This document shows, piece after piece, positions 35,960 to 43,964 of a stretch of 64,000 nucleotides of DNA; positions within the stretch are counted from its first letter, which is position 1, and the number at the start of each line of letters is the position of its first letter. The stretch is from Streptomyces sp. Je 1-332 (GTDB lineage Bacteria > Actinomycetota > Actinomycetes > Streptomycetales > Streptomycetaceae). Below the pieces are notes generated by a model that saw only the letters and a program-made list of their open reading frames with translations, did not search any database and was not told where the DNA came from. The DNA lies in contig NZ_CP160402.1 in the NCBI RefSeq assembly GCF_040730185.1, forward strand, positions 2,108,001-2,172,000, given 5' to 3'. A program made the position numbers and the translations under genes.

Positions 35960-37309
35960 TTAGCCCCGCGAAAGCCGCTTCAGGAGGACGGCCGAAGCGA
36001 CGGGCCGCGCCCCCGCCTTGGCGATCCCGTCGGCCACTTCGCGGTCGGTCGACACGACGACCACGGGGCGCCCGGGAGGCTCGGCGCGCACCAGCTGGCG
36101 GATCAGTTCGTCCGCGGTGACGCCCGGCTTGGAGAACAGCACCCGCACGCCGCGCGGCGGCGCGAGCAGCACGGGCGCGGCGAGTTCGGCGCCGTCGAAG
36201 ACGCAGGTCATCTCGGCGCCGGTCTGCGCGGCGAGCTGCGAGAGCGAGCCGAGAAGGCGCAGCCGCTGCTTCTCCAGGGGCATCGTCGGATAGCCGGTCT
36301 TGGTGACGTTGTAACCGTCCACGACCATGTGGGCCTGCGGCAGCGCGAGCAGCTGGTCGAGGATGGCCGGGTCGTTCTCGGAGAGCGCGCGGGCGGCGAT
36401 GTCCTTGGGCGTCATCCGCCCCGGCTCGACGGCGTCCACGGTCTCGGCCGGCCGTACGGAGACGGGCGGCAGGGCCAGTTCGCGGCGCAGCCCCTGCGCC
36501 GACTCCAGGACCGTGTCGAGCAGCAGCCGTACCCGCATGTCCTCGACGCTGCGGCCCTCGCGCGCCGCCCTGCGGCTGGCCTCCAGGGCGGCCTCGCTCT
36601 CGCTGAGCCGGGCCTTGAGCCGCCGGGACTCGCTCTCGGCGGCGGACAACTGCGCCTGGCCCTCGGCGCGTGCGGCGTCGGACTCGGCGGCTGCCTTGCG
36701 CAGGGCGGCCTCCCCGCGCTTGACGTCACTGAGGGCGCCGCGCAGCTTGCGATGCATCGATTCGGCTTCCTTCTTCGCCGATTCGAGCTCCGCGCGCAGC
36801 CGTTCGGTCTCGGCCTTCGTGTGACCGCGGGCCGCCGAGAGTTCCTCGCGCAGCCGTTCGAGCTCGGCGCGGGTCTCGTCGTCCACGCGCTCGGCGTCCG
36901 CCCGCTGGGCCTCCTCGCCCGCGGCGGTCACCAGCTTCACCCAGCCGGCAGGACGCAGCACATAGGCCGCGGCCGCCACGTCGAGGAGGTCCGCGGCCGG
37001 AGGTGGTGAGCCCGCGTCCAGGGCGCCGGTCAGTTCCGGCTGCGCCTCTCTGAGACGTTCGCCGATGCGCTGCCTGAAGAGCGCGTCGCCCTCCAGGGCG
37101 GTCGCCATCGCGTTGCCCGCGAACTTCGTGCGCCGGTTCGGCGTGAAGCGTGCGTACTGCCGCAGCTGTGCGGGAAGTTCGCCGACCGTGAGACCGCCGA
37201 AGCCGTCCGAGACGATCTGGACGACCCGTCGGCGCACTCCGTCGGGCAGCGGGCGGTCGAGCACCTCAGCGGCGCCGTCGTCCGGCTCCCCGCTCGCGCT
37301 CTCCACCAT
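35960..37309 (-). CDS. NYN-domain (YacP/Rae1-like) protein with central coiled coil
   Basis: The 449-residue cytosolic protein has three parts. Residues 1-130 form a helical domain (LPDGVRRRVVQIVSDGFGGL, RFTPNRRTKFAGNAMATALE). Residues 135-270 are a long charged coiled coil (EELSAARGHTKAETERLRAE). Residues 310-449 are a PIN-like NYN ribonuclease domain: HMVVDGYNVTKTGYPTMPLE with the first catalytic aspartate, TCVFDGAEL, SKPGVTADELIRQLVRAEPP and VVVVSTDREVADGIAKAGAR with further acidic residues. The acidic site is intact, so RNA cleavage is plausible. It follows a small zinc-ribbon gene by 34 bases and is probably co-transcribed with it. Ribosome-associated RNA decay is the best guess. Confidence 0.85.
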   Translation of the reverse strand: MVESASGEPDDGAAEVLDRPLPDGVRRRVVQIVSDGFGGLTVGELPAQLRQYARFTPNRRTKFAGNAMATALEGDALFRQRIGERLREAQPELTGALDAGSPPPAADLLDVAAAAYVLRPAGWVKLVTAAGEEAQRADAERVDDETRAELERLREELSAARGHTKAETERLRAELESAKKEAESMHRKLRGALSDVKRGEAALRKAAAESDAARAEGQAQLSAAESESRRLKARLSESEAALEASRRAAREGRSVEDMRVRLLLDTVLESAQGLRRELALPPVSVRPAETVDAVEPGRMTPKDIAARALSENDPAILDQLLALPQAHMVVDGYNVTKTGYPTMPLEKQRLRLLGSLSQLAAQTGAEMTCVFDGAELAAPVLLAPPRGVRVLFSKPGVTADELIRQLVRAEPPGRPVVVVSTDREVADGIAKAGARPVASAVLLKRLSRG

Positions 37310-37343
37310 CCGTCACCCCACTAGCTGTGCGGGGCCCGCTCCC

Positions 37344-37583
37344 TCAGGAGCCGGCGCCCGGCCTGTCCACGAGTTCCACCTGGTCCACCGCGTTGCACCA
37401 GCGGCAGCGCACCGACTCGATGGTCTCACTGACCACCTCGCGTTCCTCGATGTTCGACTCACCGGCCAGGTCGAGGTGCACATATTCGACGACCTTCGAA
37501 CTGCGGGTCACGTCGAAGCGCGTGAGGTTGCCGCAGAGCTGGCAGCGCCACCTGGTGGTGTCGGTCGGCAGAGGAACCGTCAT
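37344..37583 (-). CDS. Small zinc-ribbon protein
   Basis: The 79-residue protein has two CxxC pairs about 40 residues apart: RWRCQLCGNLTRFDVTR and ESVRCRWCNAVDQVEL. This suggests a single structural zinc site (ribbon). The centre (KVVEYVHLDLAGESNIEERE) is beta-rich and acidic. It starts with an ATG (MTVPLPTDTT). It lies just upstream of the NYN gene on the same strand, so a joint RNA-related role is possible. Conserved small actinobacterial proteins of this wording have no assigned function as far as I know. It is divergent from the rhomboid gene. Confidence 0.78.
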   Translation of the reverse strand: MTVPLPTDTTRWRCQLCGNLTRFDVTRSSKVVEYVHLDLAGESNIEEREVVSETIESVRCRWCNAVDQVELVDRPGAGS

Positions 37584-37721
37584 CGTGGCTGTTCGCTTTC
37601 CTTCGGGATTCCGTGGTGCGTGGTGCCCGTAACCCTAAGGCCTGTAAGGGTCTCCATGCGGCGGCCGTCCACGCGGCGGGGCGGCCTGTACCGTTTGCCG
37701 CCCTTACGTCATGCTCTGTCC

Positions 37722-38453
37722 ATGATCAAGACATGGGGTACGACGGTGGGCCGGATGCTCAAGGAGGAGTCCGCCCCGGTGACGTACGGCCTGATCGCCG
37801 TCTGCTGTCTGGTCTTCGTGATCTCGCCGGTGTCCGGGCTCAATCCCGCCTACGGGCTCGGCGACAAGCTGCTCGCCGCCCAGCAGGCCTACTTCGAGCG
37901 CTGGGGCGTGATCCCCGCGGAGCTGTTCAGCGGGGCGATGCGGCCCCTGCTCGCCCCGGCCACCGCGCTGTTCGTGCACGGCAGCTGGCTGCATCTGATC
38001 GGCAACATGCTGTTCCTCTTCGTCTTCGGGGCGATGGCCGAGCAACGGATGGGGCACCTCCAGTTCGCGCTCTTCTATCTCGGCTGCGGCTATCTCGCCC
38101 TGTTCGCCTACGCGGTCGCGCACGCGGGCTCCCACCAGACCCTGGTGGGGGCGTCGGGAGCGATCTCCGCGGTGCTCGGCGCCTTTCTCCGACTCTTCCC
38201 CAAGGCGCGGGTCACCAGCCTCTTTCCGTTCCTCTTCTTCGTGCCGCTGCGGTTTCCGGCATGGGTGGTGCTGCCGTTCTGGGTGGTGCTGCAGTGGCTC
38301 GCGGCATGGCAGGGCGCGGCGGGGCCCGGGGTGGCGTATCTGGCGCACCTGGTCGGGTTCTCCCTGGGCTTCATCTACGCGTGGGGGCGCTGCAGGTGGA
38401 CAGCTAGAGTGAAGAAGCCAGCACCGGCTACCGAGGGAGACAGTCAGCCGTGA
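37722..38453 (+). CDS. Rhomboid-family intramembrane serine protease
   Basis: The 243-residue protein has six membrane helices with the rhomboid catalytic layout. FVHGSWLHLIGNMLFLFVFG carries the helix-2 HxxxN block, TLVGASGAISAVLGAFL the nucleophile serine in GASG, and YLAHLVGFSLGFIYAWG the catalytic histidine in the last helix. The ATG gives MIKTWGTTVGRM; the long open frame upstream is not coding. A cytosolic basic tail follows (TARVKKPAPATEGDSQP). It overlaps the next gene by four bases (GTGA), so it is translationally coupled to a lone RAM domain, an unusual pairing. Rhomboids cut membrane proteins inside the bilayer. The substrate here is unknown. Confidence 0.9.
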   Translation: MIKTWGTTVGRMLKEESAPVTYGLIAVCCLVFVISPVSGLNPAYGLGDKLLAAQQAYFERWGVIPAELFSGAMRPLLAPATALFVHGSWLHLIGNMLFLFVFGAMAEQRMGHLQFALFYLGCGYLALFAYAVAHAGSHQTLVGASGAISAVLGAFLRLFPKARVTSLFPFLFFVPLRFPAWVVLPFWVVLQWLAAWQGAAGPGVAYLAHLVGFSLGFIYAWGRCRWTARVKKPAPATEGDSQP

Positions 38454-38731
38454 TCACCGCGATCGTGCTCATCAAGACCAGCGTGGACCGGATCCCGGAG
38501 ATCGCCGAGTCGATCGCCGCCCTCGACTGCGTCAGCGAGGTCTTCTCCGTGACCGGTACGTACGACTTGATCGCCATGGTGCGCGTCGGGCGCCACGACG
38601 ACCTGGCCGACGTCATCCCCGGCAAGATCAGCAAGATCCCGGGCGTGGAGGCGACGGACACACACGTCGCGTTCCGTACGTACTCCCAGCACGACCTCGA
38701 AGCGGCGTTCGCGATCGGCCTCGACTCCTGA
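38450..38731 (+). CDS. Stand-alone AsnC/Lrp ligand-binding (RAM) domain protein
   Basis: The 93-residue protein matches only the effector half of Lrp/AsnC regulators: ITAIVLIKTSVDRIPEIAES, VSEVFSVTGTYDLIAMVRVG and THVAFRTYSQHDLEAAFAIG. The GTYDL and amino-acid pocket positions are present. There is no HTH. Such RAM-only proteins can form octamers, bind amino acids and modulate full-length Lrp proteins by mixed assembly. Start is a GTG overlapping the rhomboid stop. The spacer after it (38732-38814) contains the shared TTCATCCGC box that belongs to the next operon. Confidence 0.88.
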   Translation: MITAIVLIKTSVDRIPEIAESIAALDCVSEVFSVTGTYDLIAMVRVGRHDDLADVIPGKISKIPGVEATDTHVAFRTYSQHDLEAAFAIGLDS

Positions 38732-38763
38732 CTCGCCCTCCCCGGGCGCCGGATGAGGGTTTC

Positions 38764-38779
38764 TTCATCCGCCGCTCAT
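38764..38779 (+). promoter_or_regulatory. 11-bp phased response-regulator box, site 1
   Basis: TTCATCCGCCGCTCAT contains TTCAT and CTCAT exactly 11 bases apart, 36 bases before the small exported protein gene. The same arrangement occurs at 41271-41297 before the SLC13 permease. Direct repeats with 11-bp spacing are typical OmpR/PhoP-family binding sites. Confidence 0.65.
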
Positions 38780-38814
38780 GCTTCTGACCCGCCGCGTCCG
38801 GCACGCTCACCGTC

Positions 38815-39150
38815 ATGGTCTTCACCCACCGCATGGCCGCGCTCGCCGCCGTCGTGGCGATCCCCCTCGGCATCGCCGCGACCAGCTACGCCCTGACCGA
38901 CAACCCCGAGCGGCCCAAGGCCCCGCCCAAGGTGGAGCTGGAGAGCGGCTCGCCGTCCTCGTCGTCGGCGCCCTCGTCCCCCTCGCCCTCCGCCAAGCCC
39001 ACCACTCCCCGGCCGACGCCGAGCGACGAGACGGTGTCCCCACCGCCGGTGAGCGAGAATTCCTCGGGCGATGACAACGACGACGACGGCAACGAAGGAC
39101 GCGGCGGCCAGGGCGACAACGACGACGACGGCCCCGGTGACGACGGCTGA
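38815..39150 (+). CDS. Small exported acidic Ser/Thr/Pro-rich protein
   Basis: The 111-residue protein has an N-terminal signal-like helix (MAALAAVVAIPLGIAATSYA) and then a low-complexity Ser/Pro/Thr stretch and a Gly/Asp tail (SSGDDNDDDGNEGRGGQGDN). It is likely secreted or anchored by an uncleaved helix, possibly acting as an extracytoplasmic accessory to the following sensor kinase. No cysteine or enzyme motif is present. It is the first gene of the operon and overlaps the kinase start. Low-complexity and rapidly varying, so homologues would be recognised by position more than by sequence. Confidence 0.72.
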   Translation: MVFTHRMAALAAVVAIPLGIAATSYALTDNPERPKAPPKVELESGSPSSSSAPSSPSPSAKPTTPRPTPSDETVSPPPVSENSSGDDNDDDGNEGRGGQGDNDDDGPGDDG

Positions 39151-40582
39151 GCGCCCGCACCGCTGGATATCCGCCCGTGTCCGGATCCTGCTCTGGCTGC
39201 TCGTGGTGATGACCGTCGCGCTCACGGCCGTCGCGGCCACCACCCGCTCCGTCCTGCTGCGCGACGTCGACCACCGCATCGACCGGCTGCTCGCCCAGGA
39301 GACCGCGGAGTTCACCAACCTCGCCCGCGAAGGGGTCGACCCGCAGACGGGCGAGAAGTTCGCCGCCCCGGACCCCCTGCTGCGGCTCTTCCTGTCCCGG
39401 CAGTACGCCGACCCCGACGAGGAGCTCCTCGGTCTGGTCGGCCGTCCCGGCAAGGCGCCCGCGAAGAAGGAGCAGTCACGCGAGCCGCGGATCGGCCATC
39501 CGCTCGCCGAGGACAGCGCGGCGCTGCGAGCGGTCTTCGAGTCCCCCGACGCGACCGGCACGCTGCACCGCGACCACGGAGAGGTCCGCTGGGCGAAGGT
39601 GGAGATCGCGCCCAGCGCGGGCCACCCGGCGGCGGCGTTCGTCGTCGCCTTCCATCCGGCGGGCGAACAGGCCAAGGCGGGCGACGTGTTCACGATGCTG
39701 CTCGCCATCTCCGGGGTGGCGCTCCTGATGACGACCGGCATCGGCTGGGCCGTCGCGGGCCGCATCCTCAAGCCCGTACGCCTGGTGCGCACGACGGCCG
39801 CTCAGCTCACCGAGCAGGATCTGACCCAGCGCATCCCCGTGCAGGGCAGGGACGACATCGCGGCCCTCGCCGAGACGTTCAACGGCATGCTCGACCGCCT
39901 GGAGCGCGCCTTCGCCGCGCAGCGCGAGTTCGTGGACGACGCCGGCCACGAGCTGCGTACGCCCATCACCATCGTCCGCGGCCATCTGGAACTGATGGGC
40001 GACGACCCGGGCGAGCGCGAGGAGACCACGCGGATCGTCATGGAGGAGCTCGACCGGATGAGCCGCATCGTCGAGGACCTCCTCCTCCTCGCCAAGTCCG
40101 AACGTCCCGACTTCGTCACCCCCGAGCCGGTACAGCTCGCCGAGCTCACCGCCGACGTCTTCGTCAAGGCACGCGCGCTCGGCGACCGCGGGTGGCAGCT
40201 GGCCGAAGTGGCCGAGGGCGAAGCCGCCCTGGACCCCCAGCGCATCACCCAGGCGATGGTGCAACTGGCCCAGAACGCCGTCCAGCACACCGTCCCCGGC
40301 CAGCGCATCGGCATCGGCTCGCGCAGCGCGGCAGGCCGGATCGAGCTGTACGTCGCCGACAGCGGGCCCGGCGTCCAGGCCCAGGACGCCTCGGTGATCT
40401 TCGAGCGGTTCCGTCGCGGCACCGCGCGCCGCGGCTCACGCGCCACCGGCGCCGGGCTCGGCCTCGCCATCGTGCGGGCCATCGCCGAGGGGCACGGCGG
40501 CCGGGTCGACCTGCGGCCCACGGCGGGCGGCGGCGCCACCTTCGTACTCGACCTGCGAGAACAGGAACCTGGACAGCCATGA
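39137..40582 (+). CDS. Sensor histidine kinase (HAMP, HisKA, HATPase)
   Basis: The kinase has two membrane helices (ILLWLLVVMTVALTAVAATT and VFTMLLAISGVALLMTTGIG) around an extracytoplasmic domain of about 130 residues. A HAMP linker follows (GRILKPVRLVRTTAAQLTEQ), then HisKA with the phosphoacceptor in DDAGHELRTPITIVRGHLEL, and HATPase boxes LAQNAVQHTVPGQ, YVADSGPGVQAQD and GAGLGLAIVRAIAEGHGG. Start is ambiguous: GTG 39137 (MTTAERPHRW, 481 residues) overlaps the previous stop by 14 bases, while ATG 39071 would add 22 threonine/alanine residues from the low-complexity overlap. It is coupled to the response regulator by ATGA. Confidence 0.9.
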   Translation: MTTAERPHRWISARVRILLWLLVVMTVALTAVAATTRSVLLRDVDHRIDRLLAQETAEFTNLAREGVDPQTGEKFAAPDPLLRLFLSRQYADPDEELLGLVGRPGKAPAKKEQSREPRIGHPLAEDSAALRAVFESPDATGTLHRDHGEVRWAKVEIAPSAGHPAAAFVVAFHPAGEQAKAGDVFTMLLAISGVALLMTTGIGWAVAGRILKPVRLVRTTAAQLTEQDLTQRIPVQGRDDIAALAETFNGMLDRLERAFAAQREFVDDAGHELRTPITIVRGHLELMGDDPGEREETTRIVMEELDRMSRIVEDLLLLAKSERPDFVTPEPVQLAELTADVFVKARALGDRGWQLAEVAEGEAALDPQRITQAMVQLAQNAVQHTVPGQRIGIGSRSAAGRIELYVADSGPGVQAQDASVIFERFRRGTARRGSRATGAGLGLAIVRAIAEGHGGRVDLRPTAGGGATFVLDLREQEPGQP

Positions 40583-41244
40583 ACAACCGCATTCTCATCG
40601 TCGAGGACGAGGACCGCATCGCCTCCTTCGTCGAGAAGGGCCTGCGCTCCAACGGCTTCACCACCAGCGTCGTCGGCGACGGAGAAGCGGCCTACGACTA
40701 CGCCCTGACCGGCGGCTTCGACCTGGTCGTCCTGGACATCGGGCTGCCCGGCAAGGACGGCTTCACGGTCCTGCGGCAGCTGCGCGAGGCCCGCGTGACC
40801 ACCCCGGTCATCGTGCTGACCGCGCGTGACTCGGTCCGGGACACCGTGGCGGGCCTGGAAGGCGGGGCCGACGACTGGATGACCAAACCGTTCCGCTTCG
40901 AGGAGCTGCTCGCGCGGGTGCGCCTGAGGCTGCGCACGGCGGCCGGGGCCCCGGAGGTGACGGTGCTGCGCGGCGGGGACCTGACGCTGGACCTGCGTAC
41001 GCGCAGGGCGCGTTCGGGCGAGCGGACGGTGGATCTGACGGCACGTGAGTTCGTGCTGCTCGAACTGTTCCTGCGCCATCCGGGGCAGGTGCTCTCACGG
41101 GAGCAGATCCTCTCGCACGTGTGGGGGTACGACTTCGACCCCGGCTCCAACATCGTGGACGTGTACGTACGGGCGCTGCGCAAGAAGCTGGGTGCCCAGC
41201 GGGTGGAGACGGTGCGCGGGATGGGGTACCGCCTTCCGGGGTGA
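40579..41244 (+). CDS. OmpR/PhoB-family response regulator
   Basis: The 221-residue regulator has a receiver domain with acidic pocket ILIVEDEDRIASF, phosphoacceptor aspartate near residue 53 in VVLDIGLPGKDG, the threonine in VIVLTARD and the lysine in DDWMTKPF. A winged-helix output domain follows (LTAREFVLLELFLRHPGQVL, WGYDFDPGSNIVDVYVRALR, GMGYRLPG). The ATG overlaps the kinase stop. It should bind direct repeats; the same 11-bp phased motif lies before this operon and before the next gene, SLC13 permease, which is the likely target. Confidence 0.93.
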   Translation: MNNRILIVEDEDRIASFVEKGLRSNGFTTSVVGDGEAAYDYALTGGFDLVVLDIGLPGKDGFTVLRQLREARVTTPVIVLTARDSVRDTVAGLEGGADDWMTKPFRFEELLARVRLRLRTAAGAPEVTVLRGGDLTLDLRTRRARSGERTVDLTAREFVLLELFLRHPGQVLSREQILSHVWGYDFDPGSNIVDVYVRALRKKLGAQRVETVRGMGYRLPG

Positions 41245-41270
41245 CATCCGGGCCCGTGGGTGAAATTCCT

Positions 41271-41297
41271 TTCATCCGCGGCTCATTGAGGACTCAC
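41271..41297 (+). promoter_or_regulatory. 11-bp phased response-regulator box, site 2
   Basis: TTCAT (41271), CTCAT (41282) and CTCAC (41293) follow each other at exact 11-base steps inside the 75-bp spacer before the permease start. The first two match site 1 nearly base for base (TTCATCCGC then GCTCAT). Confidence 0.65.
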
Positions 41298-41319
41298 GGC
41301 CGGGCCCGAGGCTCGACGC

Positions 41320-42732
41320 GTGACCCTGAATCCCCGCCAAGCCATCACCCTGTGCGTCGCGCTGAGCCTGTGCGCGCTGCTGGTGGTGCCCGGCAACTTC
41401 CCCGGCCTGAGCGGCGACGCGCGGGTCACCCTCGCCGTGTTCGCCCTGGCGACCTGCGCGTGGATCGGTACGCCGATCGACGACACGTACATCGCACTCG
41501 GGGCCGGGCTCGCGCTCACCGCGACCGGGGTGATCAGCAGCGACACGCTCTTCGGCACCCTCGGTGACGAGACGGTCTGGCTGCTGATCTGCGCCTTCGT
41601 ACTCGCGGCCGCCGTGGCCCGCAGCGGTCTCGCGGGCCGGGCGGCGGCCTTCCTCGTCAGCGGGGCGCGCAGCGTACGGCAGTTGACGCACCTGACGACC
41701 GCCGCCCTGGTCGTGACGGCCTTCGCGGTGCCCGCCACGTCGGGCCGCGCCGCGCTCGCGCTGCCGGTGTTCCTCGCGCTCGCCAAGGTCCTCGCCGACC
41801 GCAGACGTCTGGTGGTGATGCTCGCGCTGCTGTTCCCGACGGTGATCCTGCTCTCCGCGGTCGCGACCCTGATCGGCGCCGGCGCGCATCTGATCACGGT
41901 GTCCGTGCTGTGGGAGGCCACCGGGGAGCGGATCGGCTTCACACAGTGGATGCTGCTCGGTCTTCCGCTCGCCGTCGCCTCGTCCCATCTGGCGGCGGAG
42001 GCCGTCCTGTTGACGACGACGCGGCGGGCCGACCGCAAGGGCCCGGTGCACATCACCGTCGAGCAGCTCCAGGAGCACAGCGAGCAGCCGGTGGCCGGGC
42101 CCTGGGAGCCCGCCGAGACCCGCTGCGCACTCCTCCTCGCCACGGTCGTCGCCCTGTGGTGCAGCGAGCCGCTGCACCAAGTGCCGCCCGCTGTGGTCGC
42201 GTTGATCGGCGCGGTGGTCGCCTCGTCCCCCGCCCTGGGCACCGTACGGCTCAAGGACGCGCTGAAGACGGTGCCCTGGGCGCTGCTGCTCTTCATGGCG
42301 GCGACGATGGCGATGGGCGTCGCGCTCGCCGAGTCGGGGGCGGCGAAGTGGCTGGTCGGCGGTGTTCCCCTGGACGTGCCGCCCTGGCTGTTCCTGGCCC
42401 TCGTGGTGGCGGTCAGCACGGCCGCGCACCTGATCCTGCAGTCCCGCTCCGCCCGCTCGTCCGTCCTGGTCCCGCTGGTCGTCGCGGCGGCCGTCGGCGC
42501 GGGCGTCAACCCGGTCGCCGCCGCGCTCGCCTCCACGGCGGCCGCCGGTTTCTGCCACACCCTGCCCGCGTCCGCGAAGCCCGTCACGCTCTTCGCCGAC
42601 ATCCCCGGCACCCCCACCTACACCCCGCGCGACCTGCTGCGCCTCTCCGCGGTCCTGGCGCCGCTGACCGCCGCCCTCGTCCTGCTCTTCGCCGTCACGC
42701 TCTGGCCGCTGCTCGGCGTGCCCGTCCGCTGA
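41320..42732 (+). CDS. SLC13/DASS-family anion permease
   Basis: The 470-residue membrane protein has about 12 hydrophobic segments in two inverted halves, as expected for DASS or arsenite-permease-like transporters. Examples are LCVALSLCALLVVPGNFPGL, VWLLICAFVLAAAVARSGL and VALIGAVVASSPALGTVRL. A TSG-type loop is seen in AVPATSGRAALALPVFLAL, and a second half-site in SRSARSSVLVPLVVAAAVGA, where family members bind carboxylate and sodium. Start is a GTG. The gene lies between an OmpR-type regulator and glycerate kinase, which suggests uptake of a C3 or C4 hydroxy- or dicarboxylate, but the substrate is inferred from context only. Confidence 0.82.
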   Translation: MTLNPRQAITLCVALSLCALLVVPGNFPGLSGDARVTLAVFALATCAWIGTPIDDTYIALGAGLALTATGVISSDTLFGTLGDETVWLLICAFVLAAAVARSGLAGRAAAFLVSGARSVRQLTHLTTAALVVTAFAVPATSGRAALALPVFLALAKVLADRRRLVVMLALLFPTVILLSAVATLIGAGAHLITVSVLWEATGERIGFTQWMLLGLPLAVASSHLAAEAVLLTTTRRADRKGPVHITVEQLQEHSEQPVAGPWEPAETRCALLLATVVALWCSEPLHQVPPAVVALIGAVVASSPALGTVRLKDALKTVPWALLLFMAATMAMGVALAESGAAKWLVGGVPLDVPPWLFLALVVAVSTAAHLILQSRSARSSVLVPLVVAAAVGAGVNPVAAALASTAAAGFCHTLPASAKPVTLFADIPGTPTYTPRDLLRLSAVLAPLTAALVLLFAVTLWPLLGVPVR

Positions 42733-42755
42733 TCCCGCCCGTACTGGAGACCCCC

Positions 42756-43964
42756 ATGCTGACCCGTTTCGCCATCGCCCCCAGCGGTTTCAAGGAGTCC
42801 CTGTCCGCGCAGTCGGCGGCCGAGGCCATCGCCGAAGGAGTACGCAGGGCCCTCCCGCACGCCGAGACCGACCTGATCCCCCTGGTGGACGGCGGTGAGG
42901 GCACCGCGCGCGCCCTGGCCACCTCGGGCGGCGGCCGCCTGGTCGCGCTGCCCGCCACCGGTCCCGTCGGCCAGCGGCTCGGCACGCACTTCGCGCTGCT
43001 CCCGGACGGCACGGCGGTCGTGGAGATGGCAGCCGTGGCCGGGCTCTCGCTCGTCCCCCGCGATCTGCGCGACCCGGGGGCCACGACGACGTACGGCGTC
43101 GGCGAACTGATCCGCGCCGCGCTCGACGCGGGGGCCCGCCGCATCCTGGTGGGCTGCGGCGACTCGGGCACGTCGGACGGTGGCGCGGGCGCCCTGCAGG
43201 CACTCGGCGCCCGGCTCCTGGACGCGGACGGCTGGGAACTGCCGCGCGGCGGACGGGAGTTGAGCCGCCTGAGCCGCATCGATCCCTCGGGCCTCGACCC
43301 CCGGCTGAAGGACACCGAGATCCGCGTCGCCTGCAACCCCTTCAACGTCCTGACCGGCGAGCGCGGCGTCGCCCGCGTCTTCGGCCCCCAGAAGGGCGCG
43401 ACGCCCACGCAGGTCGAACAGCTCGCGGCGGCCCTCGAACACTGGGCGCACCTTCTCACCCGCGACCTGCACAGCACGGCGGACCTCTCCCTCGGCCCCG
43501 GAACGGGCGCCTCCGGCGGCCTGGGAGCCGGTCTCGCGGCCCTCGGCGCCCAGCTCCTGCCCCGCTTCGACGTCCTGCTCGACCATCTGGACCTGGACGC
43601 GCGCCTGGCCCGCGCCGACCTCGTCGTCACCGCCGAGGGCGCCCTGGACCACCAGACACCGCGCGGCAAGATCCCCGCCGAAGTGGCGCGGCGCGCCAAG
43701 CTGTTCGGCCGCCCGGTGCTTGTCCTGGCGGGCACGATCGGCCAGGGCGCACACCACGTGCGGGCGGTCGGCGTGGACGCCTACAGCGCGATCCTGCCGG
43801 CGCCGGTCTCGCTCACCGAGGCGCTCGGCCGTGGCGGCGAGTTCCTCACCGACGCGACCGAGCGTGCCCTGCGGATGATCGTTCTGGGGTCACGTCTGAA
43901 GGGACGTCCCCGGGCTCAGGCGGCGTTGGTGTCCGGCACGCAACGCCCGTCCTCCGTGCGGTAG
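42756..43964 (+). CDS. Glycerate 2-kinase (GK-I / GarK family)
   Basis: The 402-residue enzyme phosphorylates D-glycerate to a phosphoglycerate. Landmarks are IAPSGFKESLSAQSAAEAIA, IPLVDGGEGTARALATS, AVVEMAAVAGLSLVP, ILVGCGDSGTSDGGAGALQA, VACNPFNVLTGERGVARVFG, FGPQKGATPTQVEQL, GTGASGGLGAGLAALGAQL and VVTAEGALDHQTPRGKIPAE, all characteristic of the family. The ATG gives MLTRFAIAPSG; GGAGA lies close upstream. It sits 23 bases after the permease and is probably co-transcribed. Its last 49 bases overlap the convergent aminotransferase gene; the final 20 residues (RPRAQAALVSGTQRP) are unlike the family and may result from loss of an earlier stop. Confidence 0.92.
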   Translation: MLTRFAIAPSGFKESLSAQSAAEAIAEGVRRALPHAETDLIPLVDGGEGTARALATSGGGRLVALPATGPVGQRLGTHFALLPDGTAVVEMAAVAGLSLVPRDLRDPGATTTYGVGELIRAALDAGARRILVGCGDSGTSDGGAGALQALGARLLDADGWELPRGGRELSRLSRIDPSGLDPRLKDTEIRVACNPFNVLTGERGVARVFGPQKGATPTQVEQLAAALEHWAHLLTRDLHSTADLSLGPGTGASGGLGAGLAALGAQLLPRFDVLLDHLDLDARLARADLVVTAEGALDHQTPRGKIPAEVARRAKLFGRPVLVLAGTIGQGAHHVRAVGVDAYSAILPAPVSLTEALGRGGEFLTDATERALRMIVLGSRLKGRPRAQAALVSGTQRPSSVR

